Shown here piece by piece: positions 1 through 8,888 of a stretch of DNA of 64,000 nucleotides (position 1 is the stretch's first letter; every line of letters begins with the position of its first letter). The notes below the pieces were generated by a model. It saw only the letters and a program-made list of their open reading frames with translations. It did not search any database and was not told the origin of the DNA. Location of the stretch: NCBI GenBank assembly GCA_022478985.1, contig JAKSZP010017457.1, positions 1 through 64,000 on the forward strand. The letters run 5' to 3'. Source of the DNA: Massospora cicadina. Lineage: Eukaryota > Entomophthoromycota > Entomophthoromycetes > Entomophthorales > Entomophthoraceae. The translations under genes were made by a program, and so were the position numbers.

Positions 1-64
1 AAAGCTCATCTCCCCGCAGGAGTGGAAGAAGGCCAAGCAGGCCCATAGGACCGCGGCTAAGGAA

Positions 65-497
65 GTGGCCAAGGTCACCACCACCATCCCACACTCACAA
101 CGCCAGGAGGACATGGAGACCTTTGTGGCGGAAGCAACTTGGGAATCCATCACCCAATCAGATTGGGAGGCCCAAGCTGAATGGGCCACTCAATCTGAGG
201 ATCCAATGGGAGATTTGATCTCACCCAATTGCTGCACCCAAGCCCTGGTTGAAACTGACTTGGGACCTATCCCAACTGAAAAAAAATTTTTTGCCCCACT
301 CGATGGTGCACTGAACTTATCCGCACCGCAAAAAATTTGTCCGACGTCAGGAAAACAAAAAGTGAAGGCCAAAGCCAACGTGACTCTTTCCACAAAAATT
401 TACAAAAACCCCAATAGCATTGCTGCTAATACCCATGCTGCTGTGAAAGCCCGTGGGGACCTGGAAGAGGCTGGTGGGCCAGGGGGCCCACCCCCTC
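65..497 (+). pseudogene. LINE-A copy 1 ORF1, C-terminal remnant
   Basis: Basic, low-complexity C-terminal third of the LINE-A ORF1 protein: an Ala/Lys-rich stretch (KKAKQAHR-type), then a Ser/Gln/Asp-rich linker and a Gly/Pro-rich end. ORF1 proteins of this group bind element RNA. The CCHC knuckle would lie upstream, outside the window. In complete copies ORF1 stops with TAA just after a GPPPRT-like end. Here the deletion at about 498 removes that stop, so the frame runs on out of phase into endonuclease sequence until 601. Confidence 0.8.
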
Positions 498-500
498 ACT

Positions 501-3500
501 GGCCATCCAGGAGTCCCACTGTCCATGAGGTTCTGAGGATGCTTGGAAAACAATGCTCCTACCATCCCTATCCTTTTGGTCAAAGCACTGTGGGGTGCTA
601 ATTCGGAAAAACAATTTTTTCAAATTTACATCTTTAGAAACATTCCTAAATGACCGAGTGCTAGTTGTCACCTTCTCATGGGCCAATGTTGCACACACAA
701 TTGTCAACATTTATGCCCCAAACGGTGCACAAGAGCGTCAGGAATTTTTCTTGTCGGTCAAATCCCTCCCCTACCCCCCGATTCTTTCCTAATCGGTGAC
801 ATGAACTGTTGGCTAACCTCACCAACGGACTGGTGGCCGCCTTCACCCCATGCCCCACAGGGTCACGTAGAACTATGCATTCTAAAAGCCACCCTTGGGT
901 TAATGGATGCGCTGCCATGACATGCCCCACTGCTCAAAAACATGATGCGTCCCCACATCCACAACGGCCAATTAAGGTCCATGACCCGCATTGACCTTAT
1001 TCTAGCGCCGGCGAAATTCCAACCCCACATCTCCCACTTCAAAACAACAAAAATGGAATTCTCTGACCACCAACTGGTCTCGATAACATACCACTTACCC
1101 GTCACAGTTGCAAAGGCCCCATATTGGTGCAAAATCTGCCCCCCAGAGCTTGCGTCACCAGGATTTTCCATGTGGGTGGAAGAGGCAACTTTGGTAAAAT
1201 CGTTTGTTGCACTGTTTTGTGTGGACCCCATTTCCATATGGGCAACTTTCAAAGAAGACACCATCCACCACTATTGCCATCTCTCATCCAGACGCTCACG
1301 AGCCACATCGGCGGTTATATTGCGTGCGCTGGCAGAATTGGCCCACTTGGAGTCCAACATTCCAGCCTCAGGATATAGCCCTGCATGGGGCCAGAAGTGG
1401 GCGGAGGCAGCAGCCCACCTCAACGCACTTGAAAGGCAACACAAACATCGGGTTTGTGTCCAATACAGGGCCACACGCATCACTAAAGGTGACAAATGCA
1501 CCGCATACTTCTTCAAAAAAATTTTGCACCATGCCAGAGCGTGGCCTGCACACAGGTGCGAAGATCGGATAATTTGATTGTGGACATACCAGCCGAAGTG
1601 GCAATCGAAACGCAAAGATATTACTCCAAGTTATACTGAGCCAAACCAATTCAGCCGGCCGAAATGGCGGAATTTCTTGACAGAGCTCATATCCGCTCCA
1701 TTTTCTGATACCCAGAAATAATGAATTTAATTACTCCAAACGAATTATGGACTACCATTCGCGGTGCGCCAAACCGAAAATGCCCAGGCCCAGATGGCAT
1801 TCCATATGAGTTCTACAAAAAATATTTTAAATATATATCCCCATTGCTGCTAGCCTCACTCAACCAAAGCCTGTTGGAAACGTGCCTCCTACCAGGAGGA
1901 CATGAGGCCTTTACAGTCACACTCTTCAAGAAAGGGGATAGGCTAGAATTAGCCAACTGGCGCCCCATTTCTCTAACAAACACAGACACCAAAATTTTAA
2001 CAAAAATCATGGCTAACCGTTTAAGGACTGTAGCATCTGCCACCATCTCTCCAGAACAATTCAGTTTCATCCCCAGAAGGTCAATTTGGGATAACGTGCA
2101 CTCTGTGGCTAATGTGTGTCAGTCCACAGCCTCTGGGGCACTTGTATTCTTGGACCAACAAAAGGCCTATGATAGAGTAAACTGGGAATACCTTAGGGCC
2201 TGCCTTCATCAATTCCACTTACCCCCCGCTTCATCAACTGGGTGATGCTGCTCACGGAATCTGCAACAATGGCAGTACATGGCCCTGGCTTCCTAATGGA
2301 AGTAGTCCATCCTCAAAGGGGCCTGCGACAAGGGGACCCCCTCAGCCCACTCTTATACAACTTCAGCCTTGACCCACTACTGCGAAATGTGAATGCCCAA
2401 CTCACTGGGGTCCATGTGCCAGGCCAAACCCCAGTCAAGATGATGGCATTTGCAGATGATTTCGTGGTGGGGGTGTCTAATAATAAAGATGCACGCGCGC
2501 TTGAAGCCCTCATCCAGGAATATTCCCGGGTAAGCAACGCAGCACTGAACGCCTCCAAAACCGAAATCATCCTCCTTGGTCAGTTTCAGAACTGCTGGGC
2601 CCCAGCAAGTAGTTCCCAACCCAGCCCATCTGCTCGCCCAAGTCCACGCCTTAATAACTTAGAACACACCGCTCCACTGGTGCTCCCCTTTGTGCCACGA
2701 CCTACCATAGGACCGGTACGCCATTTGGGCGTGTGGTTGGAGGCTGTAGGATACGCGTCAGCAGTAATGGAGTGCCATATACTGGACAACGTGACGAAGC
2801 GAATCACCTCTCTCAGAGCCCACCCTACTACCCTCACTGGCAGGGTTGTTCTTGCCAACTCTATGCTCCTATCCAAATTCGGTTCGGAGCCCTCGCCATC
2901 CCCTTCTCCCCAAGCTTCTTCAAATCTCTGTATGCTTTGCTACAAGGTTGGCTTTGGTCAGGCCGCCCTCCACCAGTACGGCTAGAGGTCATGTTTGCCC
3001 TCATCATCATGGTGGCATGGGCCTACTTGACTTCAAAGCCCATGCCGCCAAGATCCTAGGCACTTGGATTGCGGCCGTCACTGCTCCTACACTCCCATCC
3101 CAACACTGGTCCCGCGCAGCCCGCTCCAACTTCTCCCGAGCCTTGGGCCTCAACAATCCATCAAACCCCCACTCCCTGATGAAATACCTCGCATCACACA
3201 CATCAGCCACAGGTCCTCACGGGACCAAAACCCACTACAAACGAATCCTACTCTCCATGCGAAGCGCAGAGTGGAGAATTCGTATTAGTGGACATACAAC
3301 CCGGAAGAGGCCGCCCCTCTCCTCAGTTCACACAAGAGGTACAGGGGCTACCCATCCATGATGGCGTGATCCCCATTCGACCCCAAGTCCTATCCAGGGT
3401 GGACTACCTGGACATGATGGACATCCCTTATTCCACTGAGACCCAAAAGACTATCTGGAAATATGCACACCATCCTCTGTTGCAGCCTTAAGTCCGCTCC

Positions 3501-4016
3501 CATGTGTGGCGCTGCCTGAGGCGGGTGTATCGTACAGCTGAGCGCTCTAATGCTTTACAATCATCCTGTGTCATGTGTGGCCAGTATGGAACGCTGTTTC
3601 ACCGCCTGGAGAAGTGCCCCACCTCTAAAGTTATATGGCGCGAAGTCCAACGTCTGCTAGGCCAGGATCAAACACATCCCTTCAGTCTGTCAAGAGATAT
3701 GTTTGCTTCATCAATGGCCTCCCCCCTCCCACCCTCCCTTCGTGCTCTGGTGGTTGCAATCGCCATGTGGATTATCCACACGATTGTCTTGGATGCCATC
3801 GCTGGATCCATCCCCACCCTCCATGAAGCTGTCCACAGATTCCGGTCTCATTTGGTGGATCACTTTCAAGCGTGGATGTTTGGATATATCCCACCACGTC
3901 GCCGGCAGCTGATCTCCTCCTGGTTCCCAGTCTGGTTCATCAAGTCAGACCCCTTCCTCCACACGTGCTCAATGGTGGCTACGCCCCCTACACACGTTCC
4001 CTCCCCCTTCCCATAA
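501..4016 (+). pseudogene. LINE-A copy 1 ORF2: endonuclease, reverse transcriptase, C-terminal zinc motif
   Basis: Fragments in different frames make up one ORF2. Endonuclease blocks are GDMNCWL near 800, the HID block near 985 and the SDH block near 1060. RT begins near 1735 (CPGPDGIP, ANWRPISL, GFIPRRSIW, FLDQQKAYDRVNW), then GLRQGDPLSPLLYN near 2325 and FADD at 2449-2460, so the catalytic aspartates survive. The C-terminus has the CxxC-x7-H-x4-C motif typical of L1 and plant-type ORF2. The endonuclease N-terminus with its catalytic Glu is partly deleted. A TAA at 3489-3491 interrupts the C-terminal region. It would nick the target and prime reverse transcription there, but this copy cannot encode a whole protein. 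Confidence 0.88.
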
Positions 4017-4104
4017 GTGGCGTTCCCGCTGGCAACAAGAGATAGCATCGCTTCTCTGGGGTGCCTCCCCTGGTACTAAGTTTTGTCTCGTCTGAGTCAT
4101 ATTC

Positions 4105-4135
4105 GGAAGTGTCCGTCCCATGGTCAGCCTTCCCC
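4105..4135 (+). other. Conserved LINE 3' tail, LINE-A version
   Basis: Last conserved block before the A/T-rich tail of LINE-A. It matches 24 of 31 bases with the SINE tail at 51830-51860, and the core TCCCATGGTCAGC has a counterpart in LINE-B at 28507-28537. In LINEs with stringent tail recognition the RT binds such a 3' RNA structure; that role here is inferred. Confidence 0.65.
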
Positions 4136-4152
4136 GCAATAAATTTATAAAT

Positions 4153-4491
4153 TTAAATCCACTGCGGGGGCTGATAGAATAAGCTTTCCAATACAAATGG
4201 GAAGGGACAAGTAAGCACCAAGTGCACGGGTGTTGTTGGGACAAGCAGTTCCAAAGTCTTGGTTATATTCAAGTCAGGTGCAGGTTTGATTTTTTTCATC
4301 AACTTGGAAGAGATTACGTTCACCTGGGAGCCTGTATCTAAGATAGCCATCACCTGAACTTTTTGGATAACCACTTTGACCTTTGTAAGTATCCCCCCAA
4401 AAGTGGGCGATAGCGCTAAGACCTCTTTAAGATGAAAAGTGGAGGTTGATTTGTACGCAGTCTCAAGGTAATTTTCCGGGATGGACTGCAT
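4153..4491 (-). pseudogene. G1 retropepsin-like aspartic protease
   Basis: The motif AILDTGSQVNVIS is the active-site loop of a retroviral-type aspartic protease (DTGS), followed by a hydrophobic strand pattern. The enzyme would cleave the Gag-Pol polyprotein inside virus-like particles. The C-terminal part is replaced by the 3' end of LINE-A copy 1. The catalytic aspartate is intact, but no complete polyprotein surrounds it. Confidence 0.8.
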
Positions 4492-5007
4492 GGTATAGCC
4501 ATGTGGAGAGGGAGAATAAGGTTGGACAACATCTCATCCGCGTCACTGGCTGTGTCAATAATTGTTTTACAACCTATAACTTGGCAGAGGTAAGTATCCC
4601 CAGGTATGGTGGTTGCATCTACTCCTTTGGCATTTAGGCGATCAGGGACCTCCACTTCTGCGGGAGCTCCCAATAAGTAGTACCCAACATCATCATAACC
4701 CCCTCAGAGTTGGCCTAAGCGGTATTCTCAACCATAGGCAAGGCTACAATTGAAGTAGGGGAGACAGCCATGGGAGGTTGAGTAATTAGTTTCGCTTTAA
4801 CCGGAATTTCCACAACCCCAGTAGTTCTGGAGGTTATACCCTTAGGGCACGCACTTGTTGGCTGAGCTGTAGGGGAAACCACAGTAGGGATCTCCGCTTT
4901 TTGTAAATGAGAGATGTCCGTTTTAAGTTGCACTGATTAAGCAGGTTTTGCAGGGAGATTAGGCACAGGTGGCCTCACTTCCAACGGTTTAATAGGCCGC
5001 AGCTCAC

Positions 5008-5418
5008 CTAAAGGAATATGGCGACGTCTAATAAAGCCTCTTTTATATCACGGAAGGATGTAAAATGGCATTTCACTGATATGATATGCCTGGCGAGAGA
5101 GGGTTGTGAAGCTAACCCCATTAATATGGCGGCGATAGAATCATCCAGGGTAAGCAGGTTAGACGTAACCAGCCTTTGAGCAGTGAGATAGAAACGCTCA
5201 GCAAAGCTAATGAGGGTTTCATCCCCATACATGATAAGGCGCATGAAATCCTGTTTCTCCCTGTATAAGCTCTGCTTTGATCTGAAGTCAGCCAAGAGGG
5301 CCTTCTTAACATCTGTCCAGGTGTGCTGAGGATCCAGGCATGGAACAATCAACTCTTGGGCTTTGCGGCTTAGAAAAGGGAAGAATGTACTGAACTCTAT
5401 GTTTATCAGTGGCGCCAT
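5008..5418 (-). pseudogene. G1 Gag capsid fragment
   Basis: A 136-residue open frame resembling the retrotransposon Gag capsid domain: TWTDVKKALLADF, then YGDETLISFAERFYLTAQRL, a helical arrangement common to Ty3/gypsy Gag. It lies 5' of the protease in the element orientation, as expected. G4 has a diverged counterpart at 26317-26592. Surrounding Gag sequence is broken by stops. Confidence 0.72.
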
Positions 5419-5638
5419 CCATCACAGCTTCATAAACATACAAAAGGAAGCAATACTCCCTTCACCCGGGGTGTACCTGTCCTTTAGAAATAATTTGAAT
5501 GGCCATTGCTCTAGCTTTTTGAGACGAGAGAAAGAGCTGGCTAGTTGCTTCTCAAGAGCAATTAATCATGATTCAGAAGAGCTGTTCACGTTTACAGCCT
5601 CCCTTGCTTTAATACTTAATGAAGTATTCAGGGTGATC

Positions 5639-5655
5639 CCCTGTAGTGAGCACCA
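5639..5655 (-). other. G1 candidate primer-binding site
   Basis: On the minus strand this reads TGGTGCTCACTACAGGG, i.e. TGG followed by complement of a tRNA acceptor end. The same 17 bases lie one base from the 5' LTR of G4, where the LTR boundary is independently defined. Here the LTR probably starts at 5657-5661. Confidence 0.6.
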
Positions 5656-5660
5656 GTTTA

Positions 5661-6146
5661 TGGGATCCACCAACGGATGCCACAAGAATTTTGTTAAAGT
5701 GAGAAAATTACTTTATAAATAAAAAAGTAATAAATAATGCTTTGTTTAAGTTTTTAATGTTTTTTATTGTTTCATCTGGGCAAAAACAAGAAAGGCCCTT
5801 TTCTCAATACTAGTATTTCCTATTTAAACTAGTTCAAATGTCGAGATTATGGGTACTTGAGGCTAAAGTATATAAAGCTGAGCCATCCAAATTAGGGAAT
5901 ATAGGCTTTCAGCCTATCAGATCAAAGATAAATTTTTTAAGGCAAAACTGACCCATGTGGTAACAATATGATAAATTGTATCCAATCACCAACGAGTAAA
6001 ATCTTCTCACCTCAGAGGTGGTCAGATTTGAGTGGTAATTATTTGTTAATTTTTACCCTATCATCGTCGAGTAAAATCTTCTCACCTCAGAGGTAGCCAG
6101 ATTTGTGTGATAACAAACACCTCAAATTTGGCCGAGAAGTCAGGGA
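5661..6146 (-). repeat. Probable G1 5' LTR / unassigned AT-rich stretch
   Basis: Non-coding AT-rich sequence between the G1 primer site and the end of the G5 integrase frame. It starts with TG next to the primer site. I could not identify the other LTR boundary, and the partner LTR would be outside the window. It contains a TATATAAA at about 5870 and a diverged direct repeat at 5994-6119. Confidence 0.35.
5994..6119. repeat. Two diverged direct repeats, 75-bp period
   Basis: GAGTAAAATCTTCTCACCTC begins at 5994 and again at 6069, each followed by AGAGGT and a CAGATTTG-containing stretch. Two units only. Such repeats are common in LTR U3 regions; the role is unknown. Confidence 0.7.
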
Positions 6147-7376
6147 ATTCCTATTATTAGTTTTACCTTATTACACTGATTTTGGTTATAATCCATATTA
6201 TTCTGATAGTTAGGATTCCACCAAGGATCCGCCAAGGTTCTTTCACCATTGGTACTCATATCATTGATAACCACAATATTATTTAAAGATTGGGCAGGAG
6301 ATGGGCCAATCATGATAGCAGATTTGGGAGCACTCGTACCTCAAACATTCTTTCTCATAAGGCGAGAAGGAGAATGTCTGACAAAGGGAAACATCTTAAT
6401 TATTCAATGATAGCTGATCTTATATGCCAGAATTAAACTAGGCAAATATTGGGGCAAATGAAGGGGTCAGTCAGCCATTTTCTGGAGGATTGCAATTAGT
6501 GTACCATTTGCCTGCTCTACCATTCTATTGCTTTCGGGATAATGGGGGTGAAAAATACATTGTTGTTTCCATCAGTTTGGCTAAATCTTTCACCAGAGAT
6601 TATTGGAAGTTTTGTTAGTTATCAGAAATTATTATATTAGGGCACCCATGCCGGGTGATAATCTGATTATATAAAAATGTGGTGGTAGCATTTGCCAAAG
6701 CTGAGAGTAGTGATACGGCTTCAATCCATTTATAAATGATCTCTTCTAGAATGAGGACTGATGATCATTATAGGCTTGAGGGATAGGGCCTAAAACATCA
6801 ATGCTAATAGTATGGAAGGGTTCACAGGGTGGAACCACTGGATGTTGAGGTCAGGGATTAAGTCCAGCTTGACTTTTACATACCAGGCATGATTTTAATG
6901 CACTTGGTTGAAAAAAGCATTCCTTCCCAATAACGTTGAGGCTTGAACCATTAGTATATTTTCCAAATTTCTTCCATGGACAACTTGCCAATGTCCCTCA
7001 ATATAATGTTGGTCTAAGCTGAGGGTCATATATAGGGCAACCATTTTTATAAATTCAAGTTTGTACAGTTTACCATTTTTAACTTTGATGTTCTTTGACC
7101 TTTATGTAATTCTTTTTGAAGAGTCTGTTTTTCATCTTTCCATAAATTTGTTTTGGGTTGAAATGTCATAGAGTCGATCCTTCACATAGTCAGTATGAAT
7201 TAATATGGGGAGCCTGGATAAGCAATTTTCATTTTGGTAGATGGTCCCTGGCTAATAATTTATGGAAAAGTCATAATTTTGAATTTTTAACACCCATCAG
7301 GCTAACATCCAATCAGGATCCTACATTTGATATAGCTATTGCAAGGAAGCAAAATCAGTAATTAATGTAAAATGAT
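6147..7376 (-). mobile_element. G5 gypsy element, fragment 4: integrase
   Basis: Minus-strand translation, with stops and frameshifts, gives a zinc-finger-like segment, the integrase core with a SDN block, and HPHYPESNRMVEQANGTL (approx. 6490-6545), which holds the third catalytic acidic residue. Downstream a frame continues with an Asn-rich end (DPWWNPNYQNNMDYNQNQ) to about 6147. This is the 3' portion of G5, cut from its RNase H by LINE-A copy 2. The G5 3' LTR was not found. Confidence 0.7.
7360..7376. repeat. Target-site duplication, left of LINE-A copy 2
   Basis: AATTAATGTAAAATGAT here matches 12647-12663 at 16 of 17 bases. It is host sequence from the G5 RNase H region, duplicated when LINE-A copy 2 inserted. 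Confidence 0.85.
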
Positions 7377-7389
7377 ACTTTTCTTTCTC

Positions 7390-7409
7390 GTTGCAATCAC
7401 TTTTGCAAC
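7390..7409 (+). promoter_or_regulatory. LINE-A 5'-end hairpin (copy 2)
   Basis: GTTGCAA and TTGCAAC form a 7-bp stem around a six-base loop, 13 bases from the element start. Equivalent hairpins are at 35918-35937 (copy 3), 57722-57741 (copy 4) and 55910-55930 (LINE-A'), where the arm sequences differ but still pair. The ATCACTTT core is shared with LINE-B and LINE-C. A role as internal promoter or RNA signal is inferred. Confidence 0.5.
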
Positions 7410-7469
7410 CTATTCAATTAAAGACTAAATCTAGTTTGATAATCTCACAGAGGAGATTTGTCTGCGCCC

Positions 7470-8880
7470 ATGTCAGGGAGCAGTTGGGCAAGCAAGGTAA
7501 GAGGAGCAGGTGGAAGGCCCGCGGCCTCCAACGTTCAAAAATGCCCCGGAGAATCTGGTGGAATAGACAAAAATCTTAAAAAACTAGCGGTCACAATTTC
7601 CCCAGAGATACTCGCATGGCAAGCACGATGCAACCAGTACATCAACACGCCACACTCCCAACCACTTTCGTCGGTGGAATTTGGAGTCTGTGTGTATCTG
7701 GACATCCAAAAAATGGCCTTATGGGAAAAATTTTGTGAAGATGTACACAAAATTTTCCTGACCATGGTGTATGTTGCACCTCACTCTATGTCACGTGGTT
7801 GGCTGGACCTAGGTTTCGAAAGCAAAATAGCAGCAGACAAGCCTGCACTGGTGCGCATAGTGGTTGACCTCCCCAAAGGGCAATGGGTTGTCGAAACCAA
7901 ATGCACTAGATGAACAAAATCAAACCAAATTTTCCTCACGTTTGACTTTTTGCCTACTATGGTAAAACGTGACATTTTGGAACAACACCTGAAAGATGGT
8001 CTCACCATATATGGCAAAGTACAATCTTTAAAATGCAACGCTTCACGCTGATGCCACACCTGTGCACTGGTAAAGCCATCACAGTTCTAACCCAACTGAG
8101 GAGATCACGTAAGACCTAACCCAGATCCTTCACTCCACTTTTATTGATATTGCAGGGCATACCACCCACCCATTCTGGGTGACCGTGGACAGCGCGCCCC
8201 CCATTTGCACCCACTGTGACGCACTCAGCCATAAGGCGCACGCATGCCCCATCAAGGAGGGCATCACATTCCAAGAGCACCCCTCAGCAGCCATGGCCAA
8301 TGGAGAGGCGCACTATGAACCAACTGCAAGCACCAAGGAAGCTTTCCCTTGGGGAGCACAAGGCTGCTACCTATTGGTAAAGCCTATCTCCCCGCAAGAA
8401 TGGAAGAAGGCTAAGCAGGCCCATAGGGCCGCGGCCAAGAAAGCGGCCAAGGCCACTACCACCATCCCACACTCACAACGCCAGGAGGACATGGAAACCT
8501 TTATGGCGGAAGCAACTCAGAAATCCATCAACCAATCAGATTGGGAAGCCAATACCGAGCGGGCCACTCAATCTGAGGATCTGATGGAAGACTTGATCTT
8601 ACCCAATTGTTGCACCCAAGCTCCGGTCAAAACTGGCTTGGGACCTATCCCAACTGAAAAAATTTTTTTGACCCGCTCAACGGTGCACTGAACTCATCTG
8701 CACCGCAAAAAATTCGTCTGATGTTGGGAAAACAAAAAGCGAAGGCCAAAGCCAATGTGGCTCTTTCCGCAAAAATCAACAAAAACTCCAATAGCGTTGC
8801 TGCTAACACCCGCGCTGCTGTGAAAGACTGTGGGGACCTAGAAGAGGCTGGTGGGCCCAGGTACCCACCCCCTCGCACCT
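7470..8880 (+). pseudogene. LINE-A copy 2 ORF1 (CCHC nucleic-acid-binding protein)
   Basis: ATG at 7470 (MSGSSW) starts the frame used in all copies. The protein has an N-terminal basic segment, a folded middle domain (VYVAPHSMSRGWLDLGFES), a CTHCDALSHKAHAC knuckle (CX2CX4HX4C) near 8200 and a basic Ala/Lys-rich tail. The first frame ends at 7913 because a TGG Trp codon became TGA; copies 3 and 4 keep TGG. A further frameshift lies near 8025. ORF1 would coat element RNA in an RNP. Confidence 0.85.
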
Positions 8881-8888
8881 AAGGTGCA

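Larger units (their letters stand above)
1..4158 (+). mobile_element. LINE-A copy 1 (L1-like non-LTR retrotransposon), 5' end outside window
   Basis: About 4.2 kb of a LINE whose full-length relatives here are about 5.26 kb. It carries the end of ORF1, then endonuclease, reverse transcriptase and a C-terminal CCHC region, and ends in an AATAAATTT-type tail near 4135-4158. Immediately beyond lies minus-strand gypsy protease sequence (G1), so the element is inserted in G1. The 5' part and 5' target-site duplication are outside the window. About 120 bp is deleted near 498 and there are several frameshifts, so the copy is dead. Family assignment follows from the motif order and alignment with the other copies. 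Confidence 0.9.
4159..5655 (-). mobile_element. G1: Ty3/gypsy LTR retrotransposon, gag-protease part
   Basis: Reading right to left: a candidate primer-binding site (5639-5655), leader, gag, linker and protease, then LINE-A copy 1 interrupts the element just after the protease. RT and integrase would lie beyond the left edge of the window. Frames are broken outside gag and protease. The identical 17-base primer-site sequence occurs in G4 at 26870-26886, so the two belong to related groups. Confidence 0.75.

Noticed and set aside
5661..6146. Region as the missing 3' LTR of G5
   Set aside because: It shows no similarity to the G5-family LTRs at 40458-40883 and 41625-42053; more likely the 5' LTR of G1.
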